Position numbers and translations under genes: made by a program | DNA from: Myrica gale | Lineage: Eukaryota; Streptophyta; Magnoliopsida; Fagales; Myricaceae | DNA: 64,000 nt | Assembly (NCBI GenBank): GCA_963930655.1 | Contig: OZ005601.1 | Location: 27,466,921-27,530,920 of the forward strand | Reading direction: 5' to 3' | In this document: in pieces, positions 48,601 through 61,378 of the stretch | How the letters are laid out: every line of letters begins with the position of its first letter | Numbering within the stretch: position 1 is the first letter of the stretch | The notes under the pieces: model-generated | Database searches by the model: none | Told to the model about the DNA's origin: nothing | The model's input: only the letters and a program-made list of their open reading frames with translations

Positions 48601-50985
48601 ATATTCTATGTCATCACAGGTTCTAACTGCGAGAATCTTCAAGCATTGAAAACCTTCTCCGTCTAACTCATACAGAATATTTTTTACATTCTGTATTCTT
48701 ACTAAATTCAAAGCCCTAGATTTCTCCAACAGTAGAAGAAGCATCGGACTCTCGCTAATTTCAGCTGCACTGCAACATCTTAGTTGTAGTCTATTTTCCA
48801 ATAAATAGCCCTTATTTCTTTCATGCTTCAACTGGCTTCCAATTGTGAAATTGAATTTCAGCCTCTGCTGAATGAAGCATAAGTCTTTTGGCAAGAGCCT
48901 CAATCCTGCTACCACAATATCTAAAGCCATCATTTGAGGGGACTGGGGAATTAGCTCTGCAAGGCTTGCATTCCTTCCTTCTCTATTTCCTTCGGTCGAT
49001 TCCCAATTCATAAAGCTTTCTCCCACGTACAACTCCTCCAGTCGAGTTAAACTCGATAGGACACCGCTGGCAATTCGTTCAAGTTTCCTGCAATACAATA
49101 GATCTAACAACTTTAACCGAGTAAGATTGCCTATATCCTTCGGCAACTCTCTGATTCTTGATTTACGAAAGCAAAGGATTTCTAGATTCGCAAGTGAGCC
49201 AATTGCAGACACATCTTCTAAAGAACAATTATCATGCAGGTTCAACATTCGAAGGTTTGCTAGGCCCCGAATTGATGGTGGCAACGACTGAAAGGAAAAA
49301 TGATGCAAAGATAAAGCCTTTAGATCCTTCATCCCACTAAACAGATCGTTCGGGAACTTTTTGGAGCCATATGTGCTACATGAAAACCGAAAAAGCTGAA
49401 GTCTGCAAAACTCCAATCCGTCAAGATTCTTTTCAAGTTCTTGAAGTCCAAGAGAAATGGCAGCATAGCTTTCATATGTATCTTTTACTGGCCATTCTTT
49501 AAGGTCAAAGTCAAATAAGACCTTAAACCCGTACTCATCTCTTGATGCAATTGATATTGCAACATCTCGTACAATATCGTGCATTCTGATGTACTCTTCG
49601 CCCCAAGAGCTGTCCAACAATAGATACGATCTTTTGAGATACAGAACGATTGTGTGGACTCTTTCTCTTGCTTCTGCCACCGCACCGATTTCTGCAAATA
49701 ACCTTCTTCCAACTCCATATCTGACTAAATCTTCAATAGGGATGTGATAATCTTCGGGAAATAGACAACACAGTAGAAAGCATGACCTGGCTTCTTCACT
49801 TTCTATGTAATTGTAGCTGAACTCTATGCTCTTATATACCTTTGGTTGAAGACCAGGAATATTTTGTGGAATAGACTTTTTGAGCTGCTGAAGCGCCGCA
49901 TTCCACTCGTATTCGGCGGTTTTGTCTCTTAGAGCACTTCCAACAGTTACAATTGCAACAGGTAAGCGCCCACATTCCTCTGCAACCTTTTTTGCAATCT
50001 GGCCTAGATTTGCATTGTCGAAACACTTTCCCGCCATCTCTCTGAAAAGATTCCATGCTTCGTTTTCAGACAAGAGTTGGACTTCAAAAGTCCTGTCTGC
50101 TCTCATCGATTTGCAGGTTTCTAAGCTTCGTGATGTCAACAAGATTTTGCATCCTTGGTCTTTACCACCACAAGGAATTCCAATATCTTCTAGGTTTAGC
50201 TGTTCCCAAATATCATCCAATATTACGAGGACATTCCCCTTCTTCTGGAGTCTAGAACGTAGATGATCTGCTCTTCCGTGTAAACTCTCTTCAGCAATTC
50301 TTGAACCTAGCGACTCCGCAATTTCGGCTTGAATCTTCATCAAGTATGGTGTTTGGGACACCACCGCCATTGCAACTTCGTTAAATAGATTATCAGCTTT
50401 TGCTCTGCTCCGGATCTCTTTCGCCATTTCTGTTTTACCGATCCCTCCCATGCCACATATGACAATCATGTGGATATTGGGATCTCTTAGAGCCTCCAGA
50501 ACATCTTTAATCAGAGTCTTTCTTGATTCAAAATCCTTAAAATGTTTTCTGGATGACGATGCTGCTTCACGTTGTGGACGAGCAGGATAGTACACCTTAT
50601 CATATTTTCTGCCTTCTTCTAGAAGCTCAATGATGGCTTGAGTATTCTTCTGAGCTTTCCTACCCAAGGAATAACGTGACTTCAAGCACCACCCATTCAA
50701 GCACGTCTGATTTTCTTCGACATCTGCAATGAGTCTCTCCAGATCTTCGTTCTTCTTGTCCACATTTGTCAGCCAGCTGTCAACCTCACGAGAGATTGCT
50801 TCATCATTCCAGTTGGCCGCTTCAACGGATTCTTGCACTGCAGCCCTCTTCTCACGCAGCTTTTGAAAATCATCTTTGAGATTCTTGATATTCGTATTGT
50901 AATGCATCAGATAGCCACACTGATGTCCGATTGGACCAACTAAGCATTTTCCAAATATTCCGACAATTGCACCAACAATTTCCAT
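45620..50985 (-). CDS. CC-NBS-LRR disease resistance protein
   Basis: Intracellular NLR immune receptor of the RPS2/At4g27190-like coiled-coil class. Exons are 50985-48211, 48112-47330 and 46327-45620, all phase 0, giving 1,421 residues. The ATG at 50985 (MEIVGAIVG) is chosen because the longer open frame upstream has no ATG. The coiled-coil region covers 1-165. NB-ARC motifs: P-loop GMGGIGKT 178-185, kinase-2 LVILDDIW 253-260, RNBS-B ILLTSRS 281-287, GRLP (GLPL variant) 339-342, and MHD 468-470. The leucine-rich part starts near 520 and runs through all three exons, with repeats such as [16 protein letters not shown] and [16 protein letters not shown]. All key nucleotide-binding residues are present, so it looks functional. 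A CACTA element ends 174 bp after the stop. Other NLR remnants lie at 53190-53302 and 54750-55655, so it belongs to a decaying cluster. Confidence 0.93.
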
Positions 50986-51268
50986 TTCTTCTTTTCTTTT
51001 CTTTTTTAATTCTCTCCCTTCGTTTGTTTTCTTGTTTCTTTTTTTTTTCAAGAATACATATGTGGTATGAGATGTCGAACTAGAAGTCTGCTACCGATGA
51101 CTTCAACTGCAAAAAGTCAAGAAATGACCCAGAATCATGTCCAGATCAGAGAAACCGAGAACCTTACTGACTTTGCTTTCAGAGTTTTGTTAGGACTAGA
51201 GAAAGAGCGTTGCTCCTTGAGGAATGAGAAATAAATTTTGAAACCACGAAAAGTGGCAAATCGTACTA

Positions 51269-51275
51269 TTTTATA
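51269..51275 (-). promoter_or_regulatory. TATA box of the NLR gene
   Basis: TATAAAA on the minus strand (within GTGTATAAAATAG), about 285 bp upstream of the ATG at 50985. Predicted transcription start is near 51240, giving a leader of roughly 255 bases. Confidence 0.6.
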
Positions 51276-51961
51276 CACTCGAACTAAGATCGAAATATAG
51301 TAAGATTTAGTCAAAATTAAAAAGGTGAAACGAAAATTGGAAATACTTTTGATTGAATTGTGTGCGAACCTTCATTAATGTATGTATTTATTTCTCTCCT
51401 CTTTGTTTTGGAGCAATAACGGGAGATTAAAAAGAAAAAAGAAACAAAATTTTCAGTGGATTATTGGAAGATTCACCTATCTGAATTAAAATCCAGTTAT
51501 AAATTAAGAAACTCAAATAAATTAGTAGCTATATTAGCTGACATGTAAAAACAAACACCAACCTTATTAAAATCCATCTGACGCCATAGCATGCTAGATC
51601 AGAGAATAGATCAGATAGAAATATAAAGAGATATGCGAAACGCGACACCTTTTCAAATGGATGATAGACGGAGGAAAACACTGACAGCGGACTTAATTGA
51701 TCACCCGCTGCATGCTCTCGGAAGCTTCAATTTTCTCTAGATTTTGCAAAGCCCAATCAAGCTGGATGGAATAATAGAGATACCCATGTCCTTTGACTAA
51801 CGAAAAGAGAAGAAGAAGACTAATTGGCCACTTAAATAGTAAGAGAACTTCAAAAGTCATTTGGCTGGGCCTTCTGAAGGGGCCAGCTACTAGCCATTTT
51901 GTCTGTGTCGGCGATCATCTACTTCCTTTTAAAATCTGGAATTTAGAAATGTCAGTAGATA

Positions 51962-52132
51962 TGTTAAAATTATAGTGTATTAGATTTGGTGAAAAAGTAA
52001 AAGGAGAGATGATTTTTAATATTTATTATAGTGAAAAGTAATGATGTGATGAGAAGAGAGAGATTATATTATAATTCTTTATTGTATTAAAATTTTAGAA
52101 AGGTACTATTTTGGGGAACAAGCATAGGGTAT
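51962..52132 (+). mobile_element. Tourist-like MITE copy
   Basis: Aligns well with the reverse complement of 9424-9604: 'gtgaaaaagtaaa', 'gagagatgattttt', 'agtaatgatgtgat', 'gagagagattatattataa' and 'tgtattaaaattttaga'. The terminal bases are eroded. Confidence 0.65.
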
Positions 52133-53189
52133 ACTTTCGGTGTCTCTGAGACTTCACGGGCGAAAGAAGAGGAATTCAGGTAATAAACTACGACAAAATG
52201 TACGTTTCGAGTACTAAAACCAATAACAATGACCTGCTTCAAGTGATTCAGCCTAAAAATTAGGCTTAATTAATCAGTAGTTCCATGAGGTTTGGATTTT
52301 TTTTTCCAGAATGGTCGGTACAATTTAATTCGTTTCACAAAAATCCTTGAGTTTAGTGAAGATTTTTTTTTCAATCGTTCTAATTAATTCGTGCATGTGA
52401 ATTTATTATTTATTATTTATTATTAGAATTATATTTTCTTTTTTTGTGACACACGTCTAATATTTAATTAAAATTCAAGTAAAGTCAGATCTTAACTCTA
52501 ATGGCATTATTTCGATAGTTTAAGTTAAAACTTGACACATGTCATTTCCCCATTCTTTTCCACACCTTGTGTACCCTTAGACTAGTAATCGGCAAATTTG
52601 AGTTCCAAAATTTTCACCGCCATTGAGTCCGGAAGGGCCAAAAACCTTGGGCACCCATCTTGGTTGGTCGAAAACCGGCCAAAAATGGCCCGGTTTGGCT
52701 CAAAGGACTGAAAATCATCGATTGCAACATCTGTAGAATATGCGATTTGTGTCGATGAAGGATCTGCTGCAACATCAAAGGTAGATCTGAGTTACAGTAG
52801 AATAAACCGCAACGTAATTGATTAGTCTAGAACCACTAATTAAACAAAATCTCCACTCCACCTTTATAATATATAAAAAGCTTCCAACTATTAATGCAAC
52901 ACTTCCGCATAAGAGGAGATTTTAACAAGGATTTTACCTGCAATCTTTTGGTGAGCCATATAGCAGTTTACATCTTGTACGTTAAAGTCACTAATTAATT
53001 ACCAGGCCTTTCCAGAATCTAAAACTATTACTAGTAATCTCAAATCAGGAAACAGATGCTTTACCGTAAAACAAACGCAGCCTAAAAATCAAATGTAATG
53101 TAATTTAGTGACATGATCGTTATAGGAGGGTTACTGTTTTTCAGACAAACATTGACATAACATAAAAAATGTACAAACATACGGACGAA
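52133..53189. other. Spacer in NLR cluster, no gene
   Basis: No coding frame or defined element. AT-rich with homopolymer T runs near 52297 and 52363. Confidence 0.45.
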
Positions 53190-53302
53190 AATGACCCAGA
53201 ATCATGTCTAGATCACAGAAAACAACAACCTTTTATTTACTTACTTTGCTTTCAGAGTTTTGTTAGGACTTGAGAAAGAGTGTCTGTCCTTGAGGAGAAT
53301 CC
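53190..53302 (-). pseudogene. Remnant of a second NLR gene's 5' leader
   Basis: Matches the leader of the intact NLR (51120-51226) in the same orientation: shared 'aaatgacccagaatcatgtc', 'actttgctttcagagttttg' and 'ttaggact(a/t)gagaaagag'. No coding body follows; the next sequence in the gene direction is unrelated spacer. Confidence 0.75.
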
Positions 53303-53340
53303 CTCCAGCGCCATTGCGTGTCAGAGAGAATAGATGGGGG

Positions 53341-53540
53341 GAGAGAGATGAGAAAGGGCGCCATTTGAAATGGCTGAGATATAAATGTAAACATTCAAAT
53401 AAATTTGAATTATATTTTATTTTTTATTCTATTTTTTTAGATGAGAGAGATGAGAAAGGGCGCCATTTGAAATGGGTGAGATATAAATGTAAACATTCAA
53501 ATAAATTTGAATTATATTTTATTTTGAGTTCTATTTAAAA
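53341..53540. repeat. Two-copy tandem repeat, 102-bp period
   Basis: Unit 1 starts at 53341 and unit 2 at 53443, both with GAGAGAGATGAGAAAGGGCG, then 'ccatttgaaatgg' and 'taaatgtaaacattcaaat'. Only a few differences separate the units. Confidence 0.9.
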
Positions 53541-54353
53541 AAAATAGATTAAAAAATTCCTATTTTTTTAATCATATATCATAAAATTAACAATAAATGT
53601 AATATTTTCATCCAAAATCTAGATTCTAAAAGAAGCATTCAATCAAATTATATATGTTATACTTCATTTTGAGCATTATTTATATTTTATTTTATTTATT
53701 TTAGAAAAAATCGGAACCGAAAATTTCGGTACGTAATTTCGCCGAAATTTTCAATTCCAATTCTAAAAATTATTAAAAATGACTTCCGGTTCCGATTTTG
53801 GTATATACCAGATTCGAAACTGAATTTCTAACATCGGAAGTGTAATAAAAAAATTATAATTCTTACCGAAATTTTTACTCACCCTTAATGAGATAGAGAA
53901 AAAGATAGAAGGGGATATATCAGCTTTTTTTTTTTTAATCAAAACTGCAACTTTTATTCAAAACACAAAAAACCCCATAATTATTGGGGATCCGTCTCAT
54001 TGTACAACTATGATAAATCAACTTATTATAAGAATATTGATCACTTGCCAAACCCAGATACAATAATTTTAAGCACTAGTCTTGTAATTTCACATTAAGA
54101 ATATTGATGCCATGGCCCCGAAATTCAAGTTGATCGATCAGTGGATTAATACAATTTAATAGTTTGCACAACAATAAACAGTATTAAAGATAATATATAT
54201 AGTGGACGGCAAAAAAAGATTAAGCAATAATATATATGAGATACTCATTTTTATAGACATCTTAACCGATAAGGCCACAAGTAGGCACTCATACTCGCTA
54301 GTTTGCCACTGAAATTGTAAAATAACTTAAAAAACCAACTGTTGAGCGCGTAT
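53541..54353. other. AT-rich spacer with degenerate repeats
   Basis: No gene. 53700-53890 is a 'ggttccgattttggta' / 'accgaaatttt' block related to 12095-12210. 53925-53965 holds a poly-T/AATCAAAACTGC stretch that may be the tail of a LINE or SINE on the minus strand. Confidence 0.4.
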
Positions 54354-54448
54354 TTTTTTTTCTTTGGCAAATTGGGATCGAAGGATTTAATCCCGGGATC
54401 ACGGCCTCCACAAAGGAGGAGATGCCAACCGAGTCAAAGCTCGCTGAC
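54354..54448 (-). mobile_element. Short tRNA-derived SINE with target duplication
   Basis: 95-bp body between imperfect 11-bp duplications TGAGCGCGTAT (54343-54353) and TGAACACGTAT (54449-54459). Reverse-complemented, it has GACTCGGTTGGC (A box-like), CTCCTCCTTTGTGG, and a CCTTCGATCC B box-like end with an A-rich tail. Same family as 31435-31545. Confidence 0.75.
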
Positions 54449-54749
54449 TGAACACGTATCTTGATGCTTTAAACTACACGCCTATGGATCTGATCAAATA
54501 TTTTTATGCCTTCGTGAGGTGTAAACAGTAAACAGTTTTGGCTGGGCATTCTGAAGGGGCCCAGCTAGGTGAGGACGAAGGAATCTTCCTTTATTGAATT
54601 GAATTAGTGAACGAGTCTCTGTACACGAGTTTATGTAACCAACGGATAAAAGAATCGATTCTAACCACCTATGAAAAGCCTAAAATATCCTCTATCAAAT
54701 TGCAGTGAATGCATTGCAATTGCTATAAACACAAGCTCAGACCAAAGAT

Positions 54750-55655
54750 TTGTGTAAGAAATCACATGCATCCTTCTGAGTAATTATAAGTCAACTTATA
54801 GAATGCATTTCAACCGAAAATAGTGACAAATTGCTATAGAAGTATACAGTTGCAAAAAGGATCTTGATGATTTTTTCTCATTATTTAAAGTAAATATAAT
54901 GCAATTTATTTACATTATCTGTACCGTGATATTGGTCCATCCATACTTGAAATAAGAATTTAACATCGAGAAATGTTATTTAAAGATTTTAGAATAATGA
55001 GTTGTATGGTGGTATATATTAAGATCTCCCACCATAAATTGCAATTTTTTTTTTTTTTTGCATCCGGTAGCTATTTCTTGTAGCTCTGGGCCAGGTACTA
55101 TTTGTTGGAACCAAAACTTGGAGGAAGGCATTAGCTTCGACGCAAAAACACCTGAACTTCGGGATATTCTCGAGTGAAAGAGTATTCACATTAAGAGAAC
55201 GCAATCTCATTTATTTTCTCCTAATCTCCTAATCTTCTGTAAGGATTTATTTTCATTTCTTTGTGTTCTTCACTCTTATTTTCTCCAAGTTCACAAGTAT
55301 ATTCTGCACTAGATGGTGAGAACAAGTATTTCAGACTATAACACTATCGCTTCACAATTAAAATTCTCACCTGTAATTTATAATGTACCTTTCTTCCATA
55401 TGTACAGTAACTTTGATAAAGATAGAAGCTTCAGCTCTGTCATGTTATTGATTACATTGTTTTCCTCCACACATTGTCCTAAGTTGAAAATATCACTTCC
55501 AATAAATCACAGCGTCCTATAAGTCAAGTTCTTCTAGATTTTTGAAGTAGAAATAATATTTGAGAAATAAAAAAAAACCATGATTGTCATTTAAGTTGAA
55601 AATATCAATTCCAATTAATCACAGCGTCTTACGAGTCAAGTTCTTCTAGACAACT
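54750..55655 (-). pseudogene. 3' fragment of another NLR gene
   Basis: Homologous to the last exon and 3' flank of the intact NLR (45447 to about 46200), same strand. The downstream flank matches ('ttatagaatgca', 'gaaaatagtgac', 'catacttgaaataag', 'gatctcccaccata'). The coding part has VNTLSLENIPKFRCFCVEA against [19 protein letters not shown] in the intact gene. Upstream, LRR-encoding sequence continues to 55550 with many indels. A 65-bp piece (55481-55545) is repeated at 55588-55652. The NB-ARC and coiled-coil parts are missing. Confidence 0.85.
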
Positions 55656-56486
55656 ATTGGGGCGTATCTTTTTATATCTCAGGAATTAAACTTAATTACA
55701 TAAAATTAAAGTCAACTAATATTATAAACTAACACAACCAAGACGTTATTTTATGATCTAAAGTGAGATCAGGACGAAAAAGGAGAACGCAACAAACAGT
55801 GTTTCTGGAATCTTCTTTTATTAAGTTCAAACGAGTTATAAACGGTGCGTTTTAGGATTGGACGTTCCCAACGAGTTATAAATGGTGCGCTCTAAGATTT
55901 AACGTCCGGACGACTGGTATATTTTCTATTCGGACAATAGGACTAAAACTGTACGAACGTTTTCTAAGTCTCCTTACGTACGGTCTACGATAGTTTAGTA
56001 AAATTTAATATTTGGGATAATTGTCAAATTGGTCCCTGTAATATACGAGAAAATCGATTTGGTCTCCGTGATAAGAAAACCATAAATTTAGTCCCCATTA
56101 TACTCCTTTTATTTTGCCGTTAATCCCTGTTAGGTCACTCACAGAATTCACTCCACGTCAATTCAAGACCTCTTCTCTTTATCACATATTTTGCCCTACC
56201 TCCATGCGAGAACACAAAGAAGACATCACCATTCCTGCGTAATGCCATGGTTTTCTTGATGGCCGAATAAAGACTTTTGTTGCCCGTTTTCTGATCAAAC
56301 GGAACTCCAGAGAAGTTCTAGGTTGATGAGCTACAGTGGTTTGGTGAGGCAATACTTCTTAACGTGGCCATGGCTTCTTCTTCACGCCCACGCACAAGTA
56401 GCCATCTCGGAGACTTACTAACTAAGAACTGAACCAAAATGGAATAGAACACTGTTGGGATAGAAGTCGAAAGATAGAGAGAGCTC

Positions 56487-56732
56487 TATTAGAATTAGAA
56501 TATTCTGTTAAAGCTTTATGATGGCCAGCTGTGCAAGATTAGTTTTGAAGCTGTTAAGCAGTTACAGTTAAGCAGTTACATACTTCACGAAGCTTAGTTC
56601 ACAAAGCTTCATTGTATTATAAAAAGACCATTGTATTCTTTATTTTGGCTAAGTCGAATAAACAGAGCATTCAAGCCTTTTGTATTCGCATTCTTCTTCT
56701 TTCTCTCTCAGTTTCCATTTACAAATTTAACA
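56487..56732 (+). repeat. Copia 5' LTR
   Basis: 246 bp, identical to the 3' LTR as far as read. A TATA-like TATTATAAAAAG lies near 56614-56626, likely the element's promoter. The LTR also carries a short direct repeat 'gttaagcagttacagttaag' region. Confidence 0.95.
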
Positions 56733-56754
56733 TGGTATCAAAGGATTTGTAAAG

Positions 56755-59700
56755 ATGGCTTCCGAAATTCCATCTTCTTCTCTTCCAGTTTCTTCCACCA
56801 CAAACGTTCTTGAAAATCAATCTAGTCCTTTGTTTCTCAACAGCAGTGATAGTCCTAGTACAATTCTTGTTACTCAAATTCTCAACAGCAATGGTGATAA
56901 TTACTCTAGCTGGCGCAGATCTATGCAAATGGCTCTCAATGCCAAGAACAAATATGTTTTTGTTACTGGAGCCATTCCAGAGCCTGAATCATCATCTGCG
57001 AATTATGCAAGTTGGATTCGATGTAACGATATGGTATCATCCTGGATATTGAATTCAATCTCTCGAGAATTAGCTAACACAGTATTGTATATCGAGACAG
57101 CAGCTGGTATTTGGAAAGAGCTTGCTGAACGATGTTCTCAAGGAAATGCACCACGAATTTTTCAAATTCAAAAGGCGATTGTGTCTCTCTCTCAAGGTCA
57201 GAACACCATTACTGCGTATTATTCAAGTATGAAAGCATTATGGGATGAATTGGCCAATTATAAACACAATCCCGTATGTTCTTGTGGTGCTGTTAAGCAT
57301 ATTACTGATGCATATAATCTGGAGTGTGTCATTCAGTTTCTCATGGGGCTGAATGACTCGTATTCTCATATACGTGGCCAGATCTTATTGATAGATCTTG
57401 TTCCTTCCATCAATAAAGTTCTTTCAATGGTCATTCAAGAGGAAAGGCAGAGAGATGTTACTTCTTTGACTTCATCTTCAACAGAAAACTCTGCTTTTTT
57501 CACTCGTACTCCAGGATCTCAGACTTTCAACAAATCTGGTGTCAAGACAAGTTTTCAGAAGCGTGATCGTCCAATGTGCAGTCATTGTGGTTTTGCTGGC
57601 CACACTATGGATAAGTGCTATAAGCTGCACGGATATCCACCTGGCTACAAACCACGTCCCAAATTCAATTCTACTGGATCTGTCCATCAAGTTAGCTTAG
57701 ACACATCCTCTGTTTCTAGTGCTGGTTTGCCTTTCACTAAGGAGCAATGTCAACAACTATTAGCTCTCATACCTTCTCCTGATTCTTCTCATTCAGAATC
57801 ATTAGTTGCTGATATATCATCTCAAAGCATGGTCAATATGGCAGGTATATCTACTGATTTTTCTTCTTATTCAGTTCATCATCGACCTGCCAATATCATG
57901 TCACAATGGATCATTGACACGGGAGCAACTGATCATATGGTCAGTTCAGTCTCCATGTTGTCATCCATCACCTCTTCTGTCATGTCTTCTGTCAAGATGC
58001 CTAATAACCAAACAGCATCTGTCACTCATGTTGGTACTGTCCAAATTTCCTCTCATATCTTGCTAAAGAATGTCTTAGTTGTACCATCATTTTCTTTCAA
58101 TCTCATGTCAGTAAGTTCGTTAATGAAACATATGACTTGCTGTGTTATCTTGCTTAACCAATTCTTGTTTATCCAGGACCTACTCACTTGGACAACGATT
58201 GGTTTAGCTAAGGAGTCTTGCGGCTTATATTTTCTGCTTCCAAGTATTTCTGGTGCTTTCAATTCTTCTTGTAATCTGACATCTGCAAATAAGTCTACTT
58301 CTTTTGCTAATAAATCTGCCTCTTTATGGCATTGTCGATTAGGACATTTTCCTTTATCCAAATTTTCCTTGTTGCATGATTCCATCAGTGATGTAAATAC
58401 TTCTAATATTCATCATTGTACTGTCTGTCCTATGGCTAAGCAAAAGAGGCTGTCATTTCCTGTTTCTACATCTAAGTGTACTTTTCCTTTTGAATTGATA
58501 CATTGTGACCTATGGGGACCTTTTTCTGTTCCTGATCATAATGGAATAAGGTTTTTTCTTTCCATTGTTGATGATTTCACTCGATGTACATGGGTATATT
58601 TACTACAAACTAAAACACAAACCCCTACTTACATCAAATCGTTTTTCCAGCTTGTTGAAACTCAATTCAATCACAAAATCAAAACTATTAGGACTGATTT
58701 TGGCACTGAGTTCAACTTATCTGATTTTCTTGCTTCCAAAGGAACTATCCATCAGTTTTCTTGCGTTGCAACTCCCCAACAAAATGGAGTTGTTGAACGC
58801 AAACATCAACATCTTCTTAATGTTGCTAGAGCATTAAGATTCCAGTCCAATCTTCCACTTAAGTTTTGGTCAGATTGTATCTTAGCTGCAACATACATAA
58901 TCAATCGGTTGCCTTCTCCACTTCTTAAAAACAAATCTCCATTTGAGCTTCTTTTCTCTTCCAAACCAGATTATCATCATCTTAGAACCATTGGTTGTTT
59001 GTGCTATGTCTCTACCTTAGCTAGGAATCGCCATAAATTTGATGCTTGAGCTCAACCTTGTGTTTTTCTCGGGTATCCTTATGGTATTAAGGGCTACAAA
59101 CTTTACAATCTTCATTCACAACAGTTTATTATTTCCAGAAATGTTGTTTTCCATGAAGATTATTTTCCATTTAAACACTATCCTTCTTCTAACATTTCTC
59201 ATCCTTCTGTGGTTTTACCCAATATTATTCTTGATCATGATATTTCCTCTTCACCTTCTGATTTGTCTCTTAACTCAGAAGCTGTTTCTCCCACAAATTC
59301 TTCTTCTAGTCCTCCAATTCTTTCTATTTCATCTGATCAGTCATCATCTGTAGATCATACTATTGCAAATTCTGTGCCTAGAAAATCTGTCAGACTTCGT
59401 AAACCACCTAAATACTTGGACAATTATCACTGTCAACTAGCCGTGACACCTAAAGCTAACTCTTCTTTGTCCAGTGCAGCAGGTTTATCTTCTTCTTCTG
59501 GCCTTCCATATTCCATTCACAATTATCTTGCCTATGACAAGCTTTCAGTTTCCCATAGAGCTTTTGTTCTCTCTGTCTGCAATCATCCCGAACCTACTTC
59601 CTTTCATTCTGCTGTCAAGTTTCCTGAGTGGAGGAATGCCATGGCCAAAGAAATTGAGGCCCTTGAACTCAATAAGACTTGGACAGTTTGTTCTCTTCCT

Positions 59701-61125
59701 GCTGGACATACCCCGATTGCTTGTAAGTGGGTTTACAAGGTGAAATTTCGAGCTGATGGATCCATAGAAAGGCATAAAGCCAGATTAGTGGCCAAAGGCT
59801 TTACACAGAGAGAAGGTTTTGATTATTTCGAAACCTTTTCTCCTGTAGCCAAGTTGACCTCGGTTAGACTTCTTCTTGCTGTTGCTGCCTCTCGTCAGTG
59901 GCATTTACATCAGTTAGATGTAAATAATGCCTTCCTTCATGGTGATTTAGAGGAGGATATCTACATGCTTTTACCACCCGGCTTTCATTCTAAGGGGGAG
60001 AACATGGTTTGCAAGCTTAACAAGTCTCTTTATGGGTTAAAGCAGGCCTCCAGGCAGTGGTTTTTGAAGTTTTCTGACTTTCTCTTGGCTAATGGTTTTA
60101 ATCAGTCTAAATCTGATTACACTCTTTTTACCAAGCATGCTGATTCATCTTTTCTTGCTCTGTTAGTATATGTCGATGACATTATACTTACTGGAAATGA
60201 TATTCAGATGATTACTGAGTTCAAACAAGTTATTGATCACCGATTCAAGATTAAAGACCTAGGCAAGCTCAAGTATTTTCTCGGGTTAGAGGTAGCTCAC
60301 TCGGATGCTGGTCTTTCTCTTTGTCAAAGAAAATTTGCTTTAGATATTCTTACTGATTCAGGTTTCCTTGGTTCGAAACCTGTTAAGACTCCTTTTGAAC
60401 AAAATCTCAAGCTTGTATGAGATGCTGGTTGTCCTTTAGCTGATCCAACCATTTACAGAAGATTGGTGGGCAGAATGTTGTATCTCACAATTACAAGACC
60501 TGATCTTTCCTTTGCTCTTCAGGTTCTCAGTCAGTATATGGATAAGCCCCATCAACTTCATTTGGATGCAGCTCATCGTGTCTTAAGATATCTCAAAGGG
60601 TCTCCTGGTCAAGGCCTTTTTTACCCAGCTGCTACTCCTCTTCATCTCAAAGCTTTTACTGATAGTGACTGGGCAGGGTGTGTTGACAGTAGACGATCTG
60701 TCACTGGGTTTTGTGTTTTTCTTGGAGAGTCTCTAGTGTCTTGGAAGTCAAAGAAGCAGTCCATAGTCTCTCGGTCTTCAGCTGAAGCTGAGTACAGAGC
60801 TATGGCCTCCACTGGGTGTGAGCTTACATGGCTTAAGTTTTTAATAGCTGATTTGTGCATTTCTCATCCTCAACTAGCCCTTCTCTTCTGTGATAATCAA
60901 GCTGCTCTTCATATTGCTGCCAACCCAGTTTTTCATGAACGTACAAAGCACATCGAATTGGATTGTCATCTAATTCGTGAGAAAATACAATCTGGTCTTA
61001 TTCGTACACTGCATATTCGGTCTCATCATCAACTTGCTGATTTGTTTACAAAAGCTTTAAGTTCTGAGCAATTCTCCTTCTTACTATCCAAGATGAACAT
61101 CAATAATCTTTTTTGTTCATCTTGA
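56755..61125 (+). pseudogene. Copia Gag-Pol polyprotein with two TGA stops
   Basis: One continuous frame of 1,456 codons from ATG 56755, broken only by TGA at 59047-59049 and 60418-60420. Gag has [12 protein letters not shown]. The zinc knuckle is C275-x2-C278-x4-H283-x4-C288. Protease is DTGA at 388. The pre-integrase part includes LWHCRLGHF. Integrase acidic residues are about D585, D648 and E681. RT has [13 protein letters not shown] and the YVDD box at 1139. RNase H has FTDSDWAG near 1300 and ends with the usual KHIELDCH region. The first stop falls where relatives have Arg (FDxRA), consistent with CGA to TGA by cytosine deamination; the second may have the same cause. With these stops it cannot make full Gag-Pol itself. 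Confidence 0.93.
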
Positions 61126-61132
61126 GGGGGAG

Positions 61133-61378
61133 TATTAGAATTAGAATATTCTGTTAAAGCTTTATGATGGCCAGCTGTGCAAGATTAGTTTTGAAGCTGT
61201 TAAGCAGTTACAGTTAAGCAGTTACATACTTCACGAAGCTTAGTTCACAAAGCTTCATTGTATTATAAAAAGACCATTGTATTCTTTATTTTGGCTAAGT
61301 CGAATAAACAGAGCATTCAAGCCTTTTGTATTCGCATTCTTCTTCTTTCTCTCTCAGTTTCCATTTACAAATTTAACA
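61133..61378 (+). repeat. Copia 3' LTR
   Basis: 246 bp matching 56487-56732 throughout. It follows the polypurine tract at about 61122-61132 and is followed by the AGCTC duplication. Confidence 0.95.

Larger units (their letters stand above)
56487..61378 (+). mobile_element. Ty1/Copia LTR retrotransposon, young
   Basis: 4,892 bp with perfect 5-bp target duplication AGCTC (56482-56486 and 61379-61383). The two 246-bp LTRs (56487-56732 and 61133-61378) appear identical base for base, indicating recent insertion. Both LTRs start TATTAGAATT rather than TG and end TTTAACA. A primer-binding site TGGTATCAAAGG follows the 5' LTR at 56733, and a polypurine tract TTGAGGGGGAG precedes the 3' LTR. Internal order gag, protease, integrase, RT, RNase H defines Copia. 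It sits inside the Mutator-like element. Confidence 0.97.
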
